From the NCBI GenBank assembly GCA_017646485.1, contig JAGCML010000294.1, positions 1-7,056 on the forward strand: 7,056 bases of DNA, in the 5' to 3' direction. Source of the stretch: Kiritimatiellia bacterium. Its GTDB lineage: Bacteria > Verrucomicrobiota > Kiritimatiellia > RFP12 > DVOR01. This document shows positions 7,048 through 7,056 of the stretch, piece after piece (position 1 is the stretch's first letter; every line of letters begins with the position of its first letter). The notes under the pieces were generated by a model. It searched no databases. It was given only the letters and a program-made list of their open reading frames with translations, and was not told where the DNA came from. The translations under genes and the position numbers were made by a program.

Positions 7048-7056
7048 CAACTCACC

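Overview
The window reads as chromosomal DNA of a free-living or gut/rumen-type bacterium. All recognisable genes lie on the minus strand. They use ordinary sigma70-like promoters (TATACT/TATAAT -10 boxes), a Shine-Dalgarno AAGGAG and TAA stops, which argues against Bacteroidota. An argG of the E. coli-like branch, a large GH2 glycosidase with a C-terminal F5/8-type domain, and repeat-rich intergenic DNA would fit a Fibrobacter-like polysaccharide degrader. That placement is a guess, because no phylogenetic marker was compared.

Layout from the right edge leftward, which is the direction of transcription: (1) 4336-7014, the 3' part of a lacZ-type GH2 beta-galactosidase. It is cut by the window edge and carries an in-frame TAG just upstream of its GVNRHE motif; it ends at a strong terminator. 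(2) 4093-4209, a 29-bp tandem repeat array with no gene. (3) 2714-3955, argG, with its own extended -10 promoter, RBS and terminator. (4) 2159-2512, tmRNA (ssrA, tag ANDNFAYAA), followed 42 bp later by a CAT-anticodon tRNA (probably tRNA-Ile2) and a shared terminator. (5) 685-1951, an IS110-family element inserted about 50 bp beyond that terminator. (6) 1-684, gene-free DNA made of several short repeat families.

The most interesting content is the IS110 element. Its recombinase has the DEDD tetrad and a C-terminal serine. The noncoding leader of about 180 nt upstream of it folds by eye into a 5' hairpin followed by two long stem-loops with internal loops. This is the layout of the bridge RNAs that guide IS110-group recombinases. 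Short matches between these loops and the DNA at both ends converge on one TA core dinucleotide and a 1267-bp element. Joining those ends in a circle would create a TTGACT-N16-TATAAT promoter firing into the RNA. The RNA, ends and guides are inferred and untested. The recombinase, tmRNA, tRNA, argG and GH2 calls are firm.
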